A stretch of 64,000 nt of DNA, taken from NCBI RefSeq assembly GCF_013407925.2, contig NZ_CP060201.1, positions 2,914,001 through 2,978,000 on the forward strand, in the 5' to 3' direction. The notes below the pieces were generated by a model. That model was not told the origin of the DNA. It searched no databases and saw only the letters and a program-made list of their open reading frames with translations. The DNA is from Pseudomonas protegens (GTDB taxonomy: Bacteria; Pseudomonadota; Gammaproteobacteria; Pseudomonadales; Pseudomonadaceae). This document shows positions 10,164-20,781 of this stretch, one piece after another. How positions within the stretch are numbered: position 1 is the first letter of the stretch; each line of letters starts with the position of its first letter. The position numbers and the translations under genes were made by a program.

Positions 10164-11431
10164 CCCTGATCGCCGTCTATGCCGACTGGCAATCCTTGGG
10201 CGGGCCAAGGCGCCTGGGCTGGCTGCATGTCGGGACCGTCCGCGCTGCCAGCGTCTTCGAGTTCGAATATGACCCCGCCGCGCTGCTCGATCCCGAGCTG
10301 ACCCGCATTGCCCTGGACCCGCGCATCGGGCGATTCGCCGGCCGGCAATTCAGCGGCCAGCAGCAAAACCGCTTTGGCGTGTTTGCCGACTCAAGCCCCG
10401 ATCGCTGGGGCCATCTGCTGATGCAACGCCGGCTGGAACGGGACATCCGCGAAGGCCTGGCGCCCGCCGGCACCCGCCTGCAGGACGCCGACCTGCTGCT
10501 GGGCGTGCACGATCTGTATCGCGTCGGCGCCCTGCGTTACCGCCTCGATGACCAAGGCCCGTTCCTGGACGATCGCGACGGCCTCGCGGCGCCACCCTTC
10601 GTCGAACTGCGGGCCCTGGAACAGGCCAGCCGCGCCCTGGAAAAGGATCCGCACAACAGCGCCGCCGACGGCGGCCAATGGCTGCGCATGCTGATCGCCC
10701 CGGGGGGATCACTGGGCGGCGCCCGCCCCAAAGCCAGCGTCGCCGACGACAAGGGCCACCTGTGGATCGCCAAGTTTCCCAGCGTCCGCGACGAACATGA
10801 CGTCGGCGCCTGGGAGATGCTCCTCAACGCCTTGGCCAGCCACTGCGGCTTGCGGGTTCCCGAGGCCATGGCGCAGCGCTTCGCCAGCGACCAGCACTGT
10901 TTCATGGTCAAGCGCTTCGACCGTACCGAAGCGGGCGGCCGGCTGCACTTTGCCTCGGCCATGACCCTCACCGATCGCAGCGACGGCGACGACGCCTCCA
11001 CCGGCGCCAGCTACCTGGAACTGGCCGAAGTGCTGATCGCCCATGGCGCGCAAACCCGTGCCGATCTGCGTGAACTGTGGTCGCGCATGGTCTTCAACCT
11101 GCTGGTGTCCAACAGCGACGACCACCTGCGCAACCATGGCTTCATGCTCGAACCCGGGCGCGGCTGGCGCCTGTCCCCGGCCTACGACATGAACCCCTGC
11201 GCCCACGCCAGCGGGCTGAAACTCAACATCAGCGAAGCCGACAATGCACTGGACCTTGAACTGGCACGGGAAGTAGCGGCCTATTTCCGCCTCGGTCGTG
11301 CAGAGGCGGAAGGCATCATCGAACACTGCCAGAGCGTGGTTCGCCAATGGCCCACCCTGGCCCAGGCCCTTGGGCTGTCACGGCGTGAACAAGAACGCAT
11401 GGCCCCGGCGTTTCGACTCGCACAGCAGTAA
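10160..11431 (+). CDS. hipA: HipA-like serine/threonine kinase toxin
   Basis: This 423-residue protein shows the HipA order of motifs. The N-subdomain includes [20 protein letters not shown] near residue 75. A P-loop-like [12 protein letters not shown] lies near residue 180, with the serine that is autophosphorylated in E. coli HipA probably in this loop. The ATP-binding lysine is in LWIAKFPS. The catalytic loop [16 protein letters not shown] lies near residue 318 and the metal-binding YDMNP near residue 342. All key positions look intact. HipA toxins phosphorylate a target such as glutamyl-tRNA synthetase and cause growth arrest; the target here is not known. It is coupled to hipB. Confidence 0.85.
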   Translation: MTLIAVYADWQSLGGPRRLGWLHVGTVRAASVFEFEYDPAALLDPELTRIALDPRIGRFAGRQFSGQQQNRFGVFADSSPDRWGHLLMQRRLERDIREGLAPAGTRLQDADLLLGVHDLYRVGALRYRLDDQGPFLDDRDGLAAPPFVELRALEQASRALEKDPHNSAADGGQWLRMLIAPGGSLGGARPKASVADDKGHLWIAKFPSVRDEHDVGAWEMLLNALASHCGLRVPEAMAQRFASDQHCFMVKRFDRTEAGGRLHFASAMTLTDRSDGDDASTGASYLELAEVLIAHGAQTRADLRELWSRMVFNLLVSNSDDHLRNHGFMLEPGRGWRLSPAYDMNPCAHASGLKLNISEADNALDLELAREVAAYFRLGRAEAEGIIEHCQSVVRQWPTLAQALGLSRREQERMAPAFRLAQQ

Positions 11432-11481
11432 ACAGCACGGCCGTTGGGCTCCGCCAACCCGTCAATCGACAAGGACAGTCA

Positions 11482-11667
11482 GTGGACGTATTGATGGGCT
11501 TGCTCGCCGCCCTCCTGTGGGGCGGCACTGATTTTCTCGTGGGGCTCAACGTCCGCGCCGTGGGCGTGAAACGTGCGGTGTTCTTCAAGGAGCGGCTGAC
11601 GGCGGTGCAAGTGACCGGCGTGGTGCTGGTGTTGCTGGGGGCCTTGGTGTTGCACCTGAAGACGTGA
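11482..11667 (+). pseudogene. Internally deleted EamA/DMT-family transporter remnant
   Basis: The 61 codons (GTG 11482, AAGGACAG upstream) join the first about 35 residues of an EamA drug/metabolite transporter (MGLLAALLWGGTDFLVGLN, a typical first membrane segment) directly to a typical last segment (ERLTAVQVTGVVLVLLGALV). Normal members have about 280-300 residues and ten membrane segments. The frame is kept through the junction, near codon 35-37 (about 11584-11592). A two-helix protein could still be made, but transport is unlikely. It lies just downstream of hipA. Confidence 0.65.
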
Positions 11668-11753
11668 AGCGAACGGCTATTCGCAGCCGATAAAAGACCT
11701 GCCCTACAGAGTGCGTCGAATTGGGCTGATGGAGCCCCCTGAGCGATCGAGCC

Positions 11754-11785
11754 TATAGTTCGGACATCGCTGAAAATTTCAGCGA
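11754..11785 (+). promoter_or_regulatory. Possible promoter and 19-bp palindrome before small hypothetical gene
   Basis: TATAGT at 11754-11759 could be a -10 box. The palindrome TCGCTGAAAATTTCAGCGA (11767-11785) is perfect around one central base and would lie at the transcript start, either as an operator or a 5'-end hairpin. No good -35 box is seen. Confidence 0.4.
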
Positions 11786-11865
11786 GCGGGCTTGGTCACC
11801 CGAGAACAGCAAAACGCACTACACCTCACGAGTGCATCCGTTTAAGACCTAAAGTGACCCATCCC

Positions 11866-12144
11866 ATGAACGCAATGAACCTTGATCGAACCCGCTATCA
11901 ACCGCTCAAGAGCAATTTCACCAACACTGCGACCCTAGTAATCGATACTCAGGCCGATGCCCTGGACCTGCATAGCTGCGCAAGACAACGCCTACGGGCG
12001 GCCTCCGACTTACTGGAAACCCTCACCTGCCTGAGCTTTGATCAGGCGGACAGCAAAGACACCACCCATGTCGTCAACGCGCTTTATCTGTTGGTGCAGG
12101 ACGGCTGTGATCTGTTGGAACACGCCCACTTGCGCATGCCCTGA
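11866..12144 (+). CDS. Small hypothetical protein (resembles Pseudomonas DUF3077/DUF6124-type proteins)
   Basis: A 92-residue protein from ATG 11866 (GTG 11854 or ATG 11875 are alternatives; no strong ribosome site decides). It has a helical C-terminal half (LRAASDLLETLTCLSFDQAD and NALYLLVQDGCDLLEHAHLR) with the layout of the many small Pseudomonas proteins grouped as DUF3077 or DUF6124. This family link is tentative. No signal peptide or membrane segment. A bidirectional terminator follows. Function unknown. Confidence 0.6.
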   Translation: MNAMNLDRTRYQPLKSNFTNTATLVIDTQADALDLHSCARQRLRAASDLLETLTCLSFDQADSKDTTHVVNALYLLVQDGCDLLEHAHLRMP

Positions 12145-12171
12145 GCCGCTCCGATCTCAAATAGCAGGTAC

Positions 12172-12202
12172 AAAAAAGCCGCCCCGAAGGGCGGCTTTTT
12201 CA
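12172..12202. terminator. Bidirectional Rho-independent terminator
   Basis: AAAAAAGCCGCCC / GGGCGGCTTTTTC around a CGAA loop. The A tract before and T tract after let it act for both the rightward small gene and the leftward pckA. Confidence 0.9.
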
Positions 12203-12216
12203 TCGCAGGTCGAAGC

Positions 12217-13828
<1,612 letters not shown>

Positions 13829-13940
13829 CGCGAAAAAAGTGCGCCGGATTATGCCAGAAAAGCCCAAAAATAGTAGGGTCCTCCCGTCAGTACGGCGTAA
13901 TTCCGGCGTTTGCCAGGTGATTTACCTGCGCTGAACCGTT

Positions 13941-14843
13941 TTAGTGACGAGTATCTGACGGCGTGTCGACGCCCGCACCGGCAAACAATTGCGTGATATC
14001 GGCGGCATCGAACAGGTAGCGCTCGTTGCAGAACTGGCAATCGATCTCGATGCTGCCGCCATGTTCCACCACCAGCTCCTGAGCATCTTCGAGCCCCAGG
14101 CTGACCAGCGCATTGCCCGAACGCTCGCGGGAGCAGCTGCAGCGGAAGCGCAGCGGTTGCACGTCGAACAGGCGCACGGCTTCTTCGTGGTACAGGCGGT
14201 GCAGCACGGTTTCGTTGTCCAGGCTCAGCAGTTCATCGGCGGTCAAAGTGCTGGCCAGGGCAGTGAGGTGCTGCCAGTTGGCTTCGCGTTCTTCCGGATC
14301 GCGCAGGCGGTCGGCAGGCAGTTGTTGCAGGAGCAGGCCGCGGGCATTGCGGCCGTCGGCGTAAAGCCAGAAACGGGTGCCGGTCTGCTGCGACATGACG
14401 AAGTAGTTGGTGAAGCATTCGGCCAGGGTGGCGCCGTCCAGGTCGACGATGCCCTGGTAACGCTGGCCCTGGGTCGGGTCCACGGTCAGGGCCAGGACGC
14501 CATTGGGCATCATGTCGGCAAGGGTCGCGTCAGGGGCGATCTGCGACGCGTCGTAGCGGGCCAGGCCGCGGATTTCGCGGTTGCTGGAGCACTCGATCAT
14601 CAGCAACGGCACCGGGCCTTCGGAGCGGGCCTGGAGAATCAGCAAGCCATCGAACTTCAAGGTGCCAACCAGCAACGACGCCGCCGCCATCAGCTCGCCG
14701 AGCAGCTGTGCCACCGGCTCGGGATAGGCGTGTTTGGCGAGGACTTCAGCGTAACTGCGCTCCAGCGCCACCAGCTCGCCGCGGGCGTCGCTCTCATCAA
14801 AGATGAAGCGTTGAGTGAAGTCGGTATCCGGCAAATCAGTCAT
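13941..14843 (-). CDS. hslO: Redox-regulated chaperone Hsp33
   Basis: This 300-residue holdase chaperone is switched on by oxidation. The start at ATG 14843 (MTDLPDTDF) fits the family; the frame extends further upstream without support. The four zinc-binding cysteines are present as CSC near residue 238 and CQFC near residue 270, the CxC/CxxC redox switch. When oxidised they form disulfides and the protein unfolds to bind unfolding clients in the cytoplasm. It lies next to pckA, as in other pseudomonads, and is divergent from the PAP2 gene. Confidence 0.96.
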   Translation of the reverse strand: MTDLPDTDFTQRFIFDESDARGELVALERSYAEVLAKHAYPEPVAQLLGELMAAASLLVGTLKFDGLLILQARSEGPVPLLMIECSSNREIRGLARYDASQIAPDATLADMMPNGVLALTVDPTQGQRYQGIVDLDGATLAECFTNYFVMSQQTGTRFWLYADGRNARGLLLQQLPADRLRDPEEREANWQHLTALASTLTADELLSLDNETVLHRLYHEEAVRLFDVQPLRFRCSCSRERSGNALVSLGLEDAQELVVEHGGSIEIDCQFCNERYLFDAADITQLFAGAGVDTPSDTRH

Positions 14844-14942
14844 AGGTCTGGGTATCTGAATGATGACAAAAAGGTTACAAGCACCGAAAATTACGGTTTT
14901 GCACCATAAGGGTGCAGTTTTTGCGGTGATTGGAGATATTTT

Positions 14943-15755
14943 ATGAACAATCCGGGTTTGTTCCAAGCAAGGTGGAACCTCGGCAAGCTGGTTCTGTGCA
15001 ATTTACTCCCTTTGGCCCTGCTGGGATTCTGGTTGTGGCCGACCGGGCAGATGTACTGCCTGATGTTCGACGAGTGGCTGTTCCGTCACCTCAACACTCC
15101 CCTGGCAACCAACCCCACCTGGCTGCACATCTGGGCCGTGGCCAGCCTGCGCCCCTTCGATATCGTGGTGGGGCTGATCATGCTCGGCCTGCTGATTCGC
15201 GGTGACTGGGTGTTCAAGGCAGTGGACGTGCGCCGGGCGTTTTTCGGCTTCCTGTCGATCCTGATTCTTATGGTGGTGATTCGCGCGCTGTTTTCCAAGT
15301 TGGTGGCCGTCATGAACTGGCAACACAACAGCCCGTCCATGGTGCTTGAAGGCGCCGTGCACATGAGCGACTACTTCCCGGGTTGGGAAAAAACCTGGGA
15401 GCTCAAGGACCGCTCCAGCCAGAGCTTCCCCGGCGACCATGCCTCGGTGCTACTGATCTGGGGCCTGTTCATGGGGATCTTCAGCCGCAGCGTCGGCCAG
15501 TTCCTGATCGTCTGGGGCCTGACCCTGCTGTTCATGATGCCGCGCCTGGTGGCAGGCGCGCATTGGGGCCAGGACGACTACATCGGCGGCGTGCTGCTGG
15601 CGGTGCTGGCCCTGGGCTGGGGCTACTACACGCCGTATGCGGCGCGGATGTCGAACTTCCTGCTGCGCCTGACGCACCCGCTGTTCAAGCTGATGACCCG
15701 GATGCCGGTGCTCTCGCGCATGAACGTGGTCCGTGCCAGCAGCCTGCTGCGCTGA
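14943..15755 (+). CDS. Membrane phosphatase, PAP2 family
   Basis: A 270-residue inner-membrane protein with about six hydrophobic segments. The PAP2 phosphatase motifs are recognisable: a weak first motif (WELKDRSS), the second motif SFPGDHASV at about residues 160-168, and the third motif [12 protein letters not shown] at about 200-211, which includes the conserved His and Asp. Members remove phosphate from lipid or lipid A carriers such as undecaprenyl diphosphate; the substrate here is not clear. It follows the divergent hslO promoter region of 99 bp. RBS is weak (GGAGATATTTT). Confidence 0.85.
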   Translation: MNNPGLFQARWNLGKLVLCNLLPLALLGFWLWPTGQMYCLMFDEWLFRHLNTPLATNPTWLHIWAVASLRPFDIVVGLIMLGLLIRGDWVFKAVDVRRAFFGFLSILILMVVIRALFSKLVAVMNWQHNSPSMVLEGAVHMSDYFPGWEKTWELKDRSSQSFPGDHASVLLIWGLFMGIFSRSVGQFLIVWGLTLLFMMPRLVAGAHWGQDDYIGGVLLAVLALGWGYYTPYAARMSNFLLRLTHPLFKLMTRMPVLSRMNVVRASSLLR

Positions 15756-15764
15756 TCAGACCTT

Positions 15765-15830
15765 GTAGGAGCCGGCTTGCCGGCGAATGGGCCCTCGAAG
15801 GACGCCTTCGCCGGCAAGCCGGCTCCTACG
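15765..15830. repeat. REP doublet (GTAGGAGCCGGC family)
   Basis: GTAGGAGCCGGCTTGCCGGC (15765-15784) faces GCCGGCAAGCCGGCTCCTAC (15810-15829) with about 25 bp between. It sits between convergent genes and may act as their shared 3' structure. Confidence 0.85.
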
Positions 15831-15833
15831 CTT

Positions 15834-16238
15834 TCATTCGTGGCTGCTGCCGTGGAATTTGAATAGATCACGGCGCTGTTTCTTGCTCGGTTTGCCGTCG
15901 GTGCTGACCCCCAGGGCGCCAGCCTTGCGCTGGGCCGCCGCGGTTTCACGCTTGGCGATGCTGGCTTCGGTTTCCGTGTAGAGCGTCTGCGCTTCGGGCG
16001 CGCCACGACGGACGATGGACAGGGCCTGGACCACCACGGTGCGCTCGTCAAAGCCGGCGCGAATCTGGTACTCATCGCCGACCCGCGGCTCCTTGCCCGG
16101 CTTGCAGCGTTCGCCACGGTGATGCACCTTGCCACTTTCGATGGCCGCCTTGGCCAGGGCGCGGGTCTTGTAGAAGCGCGCCGCCCACAGCCATTTATCC
16201 AGACGAACCTTGTCCTCTTCTTCCTGCTTGTGCGCCAC
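15834..16238 (-). CDS. hslR: Heat-shock protein 15, S4 RNA-binding domain
   Basis: A 134-residue protein from GTG 16238, which has AGAGGAA upstream. The S4 RNA-binding domain lies at residues about 12-70 (VRLDKWLWAARFYKTRALAK, GKVHHRGERCKPGKEPRVGD). The remainder is basic and ends in KQRRDLFKFH. In E. coli, Hsp15 binds free 50S subunits that carry a nascent chain and helps recycle stalled ribosomes. Size and motifs match E. coli HslR (133 residues). Its neighbours hslO and PAP2 are the normal Pseudomonas context. Confidence 0.93.
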   Translation of the reverse strand: MAHKQEEEDKVRLDKWLWAARFYKTRALAKAAIESGKVHHRGERCKPGKEPRVGDEYQIRAGFDERTVVVQALSIVRRGAPEAQTLYTETEASIAKRETAAAQRKAGALGVSTDGKPSKKQRRDLFKFHGSSHE

Positions 16239-16353
16239 TGGAATTCCTCTTGCTGAAAAATGTCGCAACTCTAGAGCCTGCAAGCGGGCTCTCATATACC
16301 CTGCCGCTCAACTAAAATAACCCAGGTTGCGTCCTGATACGCGAGGAGTCCCC

Positions 16354-17133
16354 GTGACTGATTTCCCCACATCCCTGACCTCGCCCGGCAACCGCTGCGA
16401 AGGCTGCCAGCAAAGCCAGCCGCTGGGCTTCGATTTTTCCTTCGCCTATCAACCCATAGTCGATCTGCGCGACCGCTCGGTCTTTGCTCATGAAGCCCTG
16501 GTGCGCGGGATCAATGGCGAGGGCGCCCACACCGTGCTGGACCAGGTCGACGACAGCAACCGCTATCGCTTCGACCAGCGCTGCCGGACCCTGGCCATCA
16601 CCACGGCCGCGCAGTTGAGCATGCAAAGCCACCTGTCGATCAACTTCATGCCCAATGCCGTGTACCGCCCGGAACTGTGCATCCGCACCACCCTGGAAGC
16701 CGCCCGCGCCCATGACTTTCCCCTGGACCGGCTGATTTTCGAAACCCTGGAAAGCCAGCACATAGATAACAGTCGCCATTTGACCCATATTCTGCGTGAA
16801 TACCGCGAATTCGGCTTCAAGACCGCCATCGATGACTTCGGCGCGGGGTACTCGGGGCTGAACTTGCTGGCGAATTTCCAACCCGACCTGATCAAGCTCG
16901 ACATGGCGCTTATTCGCGATGTCGACCAGGATCGCGTGCGCCAGGCGATCGTTCGCGGGATTGTCACAATCTGTGCGGAGTTGGGCGTTACAGTCATCGC
17001 CGAAGGCATTGAAAGCGCCGGTGAGCGAGACTTTCTCAGTGACTGTGGAATTTACCTGATGCAGGGTTACTGGTTCGCCAAACCTGCATTCAAAGCCCTG
17101 GCCGAGGTTCCGGCCGCGGCCTGGAAAAGCTAA
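16354..17133 (+). CDS. rimA: RimA, stand-alone EAL-domain c-di-GMP phosphodiesterase
   Basis: The GTG start at 16354 has GAGGAG six bases upstream and gives 259 residues. One EAL domain fills most of the protein: the EAL motif (EALVRG) at about residue 47, the substrate-binding N in SINFMPN, E in FETLES, the metal-binding DDFGAGYSG at about 160, and a lysine in DLIKLDM. The catalytic set looks complete, so it should hydrolyse c-di-GMP. There is no GGDEF partner domain. Two cysteines (CEGC) sit at residues 15 and 18. It starts the rimABK operon; in P. fluorescens RimA lowers c-di-GMP that otherwise stimulates RimK (known from that species; inferred here from order). Confidence 0.9.
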   Translation: MTDFPTSLTSPGNRCEGCQQSQPLGFDFSFAYQPIVDLRDRSVFAHEALVRGINGEGAHTVLDQVDDSNRYRFDQRCRTLAITTAAQLSMQSHLSINFMPNAVYRPELCIRTTLEAARAHDFPLDRLIFETLESQHIDNSRHLTHILREYREFGFKTAIDDFGAGYSGLNLLANFQPDLIKLDMALIRDVDQDRVRQAIVRGIVTICAELGVTVIAEGIESAGERDFLSDCGIYLMQGYWFAKPAFKALAEVPAAAWKS

Positions 17134-17150
17134 TTGCGGATTTCCCCTAT

Positions 17151-17633
17151 TTGAAGACTTTTGACCATTTGACCGTTGTCGGTCTGCGCGAGTGGGTGGC
17201 GCTTCCTGATCTGGGAGTGGCCGGCCTGCGCGCCAAGATCGATACCGGGGCCAGTACCTCCAGCCTGCATGCCACCGAGATCGAGCCCTTCGAGCGCGAC
17301 GGTGAGCAGTGGGTGCGCTTCAATGCCCACTTGGGCAGCGTGGTGCAGTTGCGTCATCGGCGTTGCGAAGCGCCGCTGGTGGCGATGAAGACCATTAAAA
17401 GCTCCAACGGCCAGGCCCAGGTGCGCTATGTGATCAGCACCACCCTGGCCCTGGGCGATCGCGTGTGGCGGGTGGAGTTCACCCTCGCCTGCCGCAAGGC
17501 CATGCGCTATCGCCTGCTGCTGGGTTCCAAGGCGCTGATCGACGGCCAGTTGGTGGTCAATCCGGGCATCAAGTACGTACAAGACAAACCGGTGTTCCCG
17601 GTATCCACTACCTCTGCCACAGGTGTTGCATGA
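17151..17633 (+). CDS. rimB: RimB, retropepsin-like ATP-dependent zinc protease
   Basis: A 160-residue protein from TTG 17151, 17 bp after rimA; no strong RBS is visible, so the start is uncertain. It has the aspartyl-protease-like signature [13 protein letters not shown] near residue 28 typical of the RimB/'ATP-dependent zinc protease' family, plus the C-terminal LLLGSKAL motif near residue 125. RimB acts with RimK: it trims or modifies the glutamate tail that RimK adds to ribosomal protein S6. Its stop overlaps the rimK start by four bases (ATGA), so the two are translationally coupled. Confidence 0.88.
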   Translation: MKTFDHLTVVGLREWVALPDLGVAGLRAKIDTGASTSSLHATEIEPFERDGEQWVRFNAHLGSVVQLRHRRCEAPLVAMKTIKSSNGQAQVRYVISTTLALGDRVWRVEFTLACRKAMRYRLLLGSKALIDGQLVVNPGIKYVQDKPVFPVSTTSATGVA

Positions 17634-18535
17634 AGATCGCTGTGCTGTCGCGTAACCCGCGTCTGTATTCCACTCGTCGTCTGGTCGAAGCCGGCACCGA
17701 GCGTGGCCATGAAATGGTAGTGGTCGACACCCTGCGCGCTTACATGAACATCGCCAGCCACAAGCCGCAGATCCACTATCGCGGCAAGCCCCTGGAAGGC
17801 TTCGATGCAGTGATCCCGCGGATCGGTGCCTCGGTGACCTTCTATGGCTGCGCGGTGCTGCGCCAGTTCGAAATGATGGGAGTCTTCCCGCTCAACGAGT
17901 CGGTGGCCATCGCCCGCTCCCGGGACAAGCTGCGCTCGCTGCAACTGCTGTCGCGGCGTGGCATCGGCCTGCCAGTGACGGGTTTTGCCCACTCGCCGGA
18001 CGACATTCCCGACCTGATCGAAATGGTCAACGGCGCGCCCCTGGTGATCAAGGTACTGGAAGGCACCCAGGGCATCGGCGTGGTGCTGTGTGAAACCGCC
18101 ACCGCGGCGGAGTCGGTGATCGAGGCCTTCATGGGCCTGAAGCAGAACATCATGGTCCAGGAATACATCAAGGAAGCCGGCGGCGCCGACATTCGCTGCT
18201 TCGTGGTGGGGGACAAGGTGATCGCGGCGATGAAGCGCCAGGCCAAGCCGGGGGAGTTCCGCTCCAACCTGCATCGCGGCGGCAGCGCCAGCCTGATCAA
18301 GATCACCCCAGAGGAACGCATGACCGCGCTGCGGGCGGCCAAGGTCATGGGCCTGAGCGTGGCGGGGGTGGATATCCTGCGCTCCAATCACGGGCCGCTG
18401 GTGATGGAAGTCAATTCCTCGCCGGGCCTGGAAGGCATCGAGACCACCACCGGCAAGAACGTGGCGGGGATCATCATCGAGCACATCGAGAAAAATGGCG
18501 GGCCGAACATGACCCGGACCAAGGGCAAAGGATAA
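17630..18535 (+). CDS. rimK: RimK, ribosomal protein S6 glutamate ligase
   Basis: This 301-residue ATP-grasp enzyme adds glutamates to the C-terminus of ribosomal protein S6. The N-terminal domain starts [17 protein letters not shown]; the ATP-grasp core includes [13 protein letters not shown] (nucleotide-binding lysine) near residue 142, the basic loop [17 protein letters not shown] near 203, and the metal-binding [13 protein letters not shown] near 260. The length matches E. coli RimK. It is the last gene of rimABK. In P. fluorescens this operon remodels the proteome during plant colonisation. Confidence 0.96.
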   Translation: MKIAVLSRNPRLYSTRRLVEAGTERGHEMVVVDTLRAYMNIASHKPQIHYRGKPLEGFDAVIPRIGASVTFYGCAVLRQFEMMGVFPLNESVAIARSRDKLRSLQLLSRRGIGLPVTGFAHSPDDIPDLIEMVNGAPLVIKVLEGTQGIGVVLCETATAAESVIEAFMGLKQNIMVQEYIKEAGGADIRCFVVGDKVIAAMKRQAKPGEFRSNLHRGGSASLIKITPEERMTALRAAKVMGLSVAGVDILRSNHGPLVMEVNSSPGLEGIETTTGKNVAGIIIEHIEKNGGPNMTRTKGKG

Positions 18536-18537
18536 AC

Positions 18538-18619
18538 GCAGCGGCAAGTTTCCAGCTTCAAGCAGCAAGTAGAAGCGCTAACTCCCACTTGCAGCTTGCC
18601 GCTTGAAGCTTGCCGCTGC
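18538..18619 (+). terminator. Long imperfect palindrome ending in T tract after rimK
   Basis: GCAGCGGCAAG (18538-18548) pairs with CTTGCCGCTGC (18609-18619); inner AGCTTCAAGC/GCTTGAAGCT arms add to the stem. TTTT follows at 18620. It resembles a dispersed Pseudomonas palindrome and can terminate rimABK. The convergent envZ stop is only two bases further. Confidence 0.65.
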
Positions 18620-18621
18620 TT

Positions 18622-19935
18622 TTAGTCTGCATCCCGTGGCAGCAGCAGTCCCAGCGGCAGGCGCACTCGCGCCTCAAGCCCGCCATCCGGGCGGTTGCGC
18701 AGTTCGACGTTACCGCCGTGCATGGCGGCAATCCGCTTGACGATGGCCAGGCCCAGGCCGGTGCCCTTGCCACCTCGGGCACGGTCGCCACGGGTGAAGG
18801 GGTTGAAGATTGCTTCCAGCTCCGAAGGGTCGATCCCAGCGCCGCGGTCCATCACGCTCAGCACCACATACGGCGCATTGGTGTCACCGGACACATAGGC
18901 CGCCACTTCGACATCCGTGCCGGCGTGATTCAAGGCGTTGCCAATCAGGTTGTTGAGCAGACGCTTCATCGATACCCGGCGCAGCGGGAACGGCTGGATC
19001 GGCTCCAGGCGCAGGTGCACCCGCTCCTGGTTCTGGTTGTAGGGCGCGGCCACCTCGCGCACCAGATCGCTCAAGTCCACCTCTTCCACCGACTCGTCGC
19101 GGCCGTCGCGGATGAAGGCCAGGAACTGATCGAGAATGGCGTCCATGTCCTCGATATCCCGCACCATGTCGTCGGTCAGGTCAGTGTGCGCGCCCATCAA
19201 CTCCAGGGACAGGCGCAAGCGGGTCAGTGGCGTGCGCAGGTCATGGGACACCCCGGCCAGCATCAGCTCGCGCTCGCGCCCGGCCTGCTCCACATCCTCG
19301 GCCATCTGGTTGAAGGCGCGATAGACCTCGGTCATCTCGCTCGGCGTATCGCTGATCGGCAGGCGCACGCTGCGCCCCTGGCCCAGTTGCCGAGCGGCGT
19401 AGACAAGGCGCTTGAGCGGTTGATTGAGCTGACTGACGAAGATCCACGCCGAGGCGGTGGACAAGAGGCCAATGGCCAGGAACCAGCCCAGCACGCTCCA
19501 GATCTTCTGCCCCCGCAGCGGATGCGGATACAGCGGCACCTTGAGCCAGCCATCCCCCAGGCTCGGCGCCCTCACCCACAGCGCCGGCGGTGCATGCATG
19601 CGCAGGCGCACTTCGGTGTCGGCGCCCAACTCGGCCTGCATCTGCCGCTGGTAGATCTCGCTGTAGGGCCAGTGCTGCTCGCCGGCCGGCACGCCGCTGC
19701 CCACCACCTTGATCAGGCCGGCGGCCTCGGCGATCTGGTCGCGGTTGGATTCATCGGCGGCCCAGTAGGCGCGCAGGGTCAGGGCCACGCCGTGGCTGTA
19801 TTGCCGGTCCACCAGCACGTCCTCGTTCATCAACAGATAAACCAGGGTCAATGCCTTGGAAAACAGCACCACGATCAGCACCAGCCACAGGGTGCGAGAG
19901 AAGAAACTCTGGGGGAACCACAGCGGGGTTTTCAT
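18622..19935 (-). CDS. envZ: EnvZ/AmgS-type sensor histidine kinase
   Basis: A 437-residue inner-membrane sensor kinase, starting at ATG 19935 (an ATG three codons upstream is possible). A membrane segment lies at about residues 12-35, a periplasmic domain at 36-150, a second membrane segment at about 155-180 (VLGWFLAIGLLSTASAW), then HAMP. The phosphoacceptor is in GVSHDLRTPLTRLR near residue 230, with the N box (NNLIGNALNHAG), G1 (DRGAGI) and G2 (GKGTGLGLAIV) following. It pairs with OmpR upstream. The P. aeruginosa homologue AmgS answers aminoglycoside or misfolded-membrane-protein stress. It is 105 bp downstream of ompR. Confidence 0.93.
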   Translation of the reverse strand: MKTPLWFPQSFFSRTLWLVLIVVLFSKALTLVYLLMNEDVLVDRQYSHGVALTLRAYWAADESNRDQIAEAAGLIKVVGSGVPAGEQHWPYSEIYQRQMQAELGADTEVRLRMHAPPALWVRAPSLGDGWLKVPLYPHPLRGQKIWSVLGWFLAIGLLSTASAWIFVSQLNQPLKRLVYAARQLGQGRSVRLPISDTPSEMTEVYRAFNQMAEDVEQAGRERELMLAGVSHDLRTPLTRLRLSLELMGAHTDLTDDMVRDIEDMDAILDQFLAFIRDGRDESVEEVDLSDLVREVAAPYNQNQERVHLRLEPIQPFPLRRVSMKRLLNNLIGNALNHAGTDVEVAAYVSGDTNAPYVVLSVMDRGAGIDPSELEAIFNPFTRGDRARGGKGTGLGLAIVKRIAAMHGGNVELRNRPDGGLEARVRLPLGLLLPRDAD

Positions 19936-19953
19936 AACAGCCACTACACACTT

Positions 19954-20034
19954 TGCAGGAGCGACTCGCGCTCGCAGAGTTGCGGAATGCGAACGCCCGG
20001 GTCGTTACCGGCCCGGGCGTTCGCTCCTACAAAT
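19954..20034. repeat. REP-like composite hairpin between ompR and envZ
   Basis: GCGAACGCCCGGG (19989-20001) and CCCGGGCGTTCGC (20012-20024) form a 13-bp perfect stem with a 10-base loop. Outer arms GCAGGAGCGA (19955-19964) and TCGCTCCTAC (20021-20030) are also inverted. The structure lies inside the ompR-envZ transcript and could lower envZ expression relative to ompR. Confidence 0.6.
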
Positions 20035-20040
20035 CACCTA

Positions 20041-20781
20041 TCACTTGGTCGCGGTGCCATCCGGCACGAAGACATAACCCACGCCCCAGACGGTCTGGAT
20101 ATAACGCGGCTTGGAAGGATCAGGCTCGATCATCCGCCGCAGGCGGGAGATCTGCACGTCGATGGAACGCTCCAGGGCATCCCACTCGCGGCCACGGGCC
20201 AGGTTCATCAGTTTGTCGCGGGTCAGCGGCTGGCGGGCGTTCATCACCAGCGCCTTGAGTACCGCGAACTCACCGGTGGTGAGCATGTGTACTTCATCGC
20301 CACGCTTGAGTTCGCGAGTGGCCAGGGACAGTTCGTAGTCACCGAAGGTCACGCTTTCGTCTTCGCTGCCCGGCGCGCCCGGCACCGGAGCCGACTGGCG
20401 ACGCAGCACGGCCTTGACCCGGGCCATCAGCTCGTCTGGGTTGAACGGCTTGGCCAGGTAATCGTCGGCGCCCAGCTCCAGGCCCTTGATGCGGCTCAGC
20501 TCGTCGCCCTTGGCGGTGAGCATGATGATCGGAATCTGGTTGTTGGCACTGCGCAGTCGGCGGCAGGCGGTCAGGCCGTCTTCGCCGGGCAGCATCAGGT
20601 CGAGGACCACCAGGTTGAACACTTCGCGACCCAACAGACGGTCCATTTGCTCGGTGTTCGGCACCGCGCGGGCACGGTAGCCCTTGCTGACGAAAAAACG
20701 CTCCAGCAGGCTGCTCAGCCCCGGATCGTCGTCAACAATAAGAATTTTTTCGCCTTCAGCAGTTTGTGCAGTGCTGCTCAT
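20041..20781 (-). CDS. ompR: OmpR/AmgR-type response regulator
   Basis: This 246-residue protein has a receiver domain with the acidic pocket (VDDDP), phosphoacceptor Asp at residue 61 (VVLDLMLPGEDG), Thr in MLTAKG, and Lys in YLAKPFNPDEL. A short linker leads to a winged-helix OmpR/PhoB DNA-binding domain (LTRDKLMNLARGREWDALERS, then IQTVWGVGYVF). It is the upstream gene of the ompR-envZ pair and controls envelope-stress genes. All key residues are intact. Confidence 0.95.
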   Translation of the reverse strand: MSSTAQTAEGEKILIVDDDPGLSSLLERFFVSKGYRARAVPNTEQMDRLLGREVFNLVVLDLMLPGEDGLTACRRLRSANNQIPIIMLTAKGDELSRIKGLELGADDYLAKPFNPDELMARVKAVLRRQSAPVPGAPGSEDESVTFGDYELSLATRELKRGDEVHMLTTGEFAVLKALVMNARQPLTRDKLMNLARGREWDALERSIDVQISRLRRMIEPDPSKPRYIQTVWGVGYVFVPDGTATK

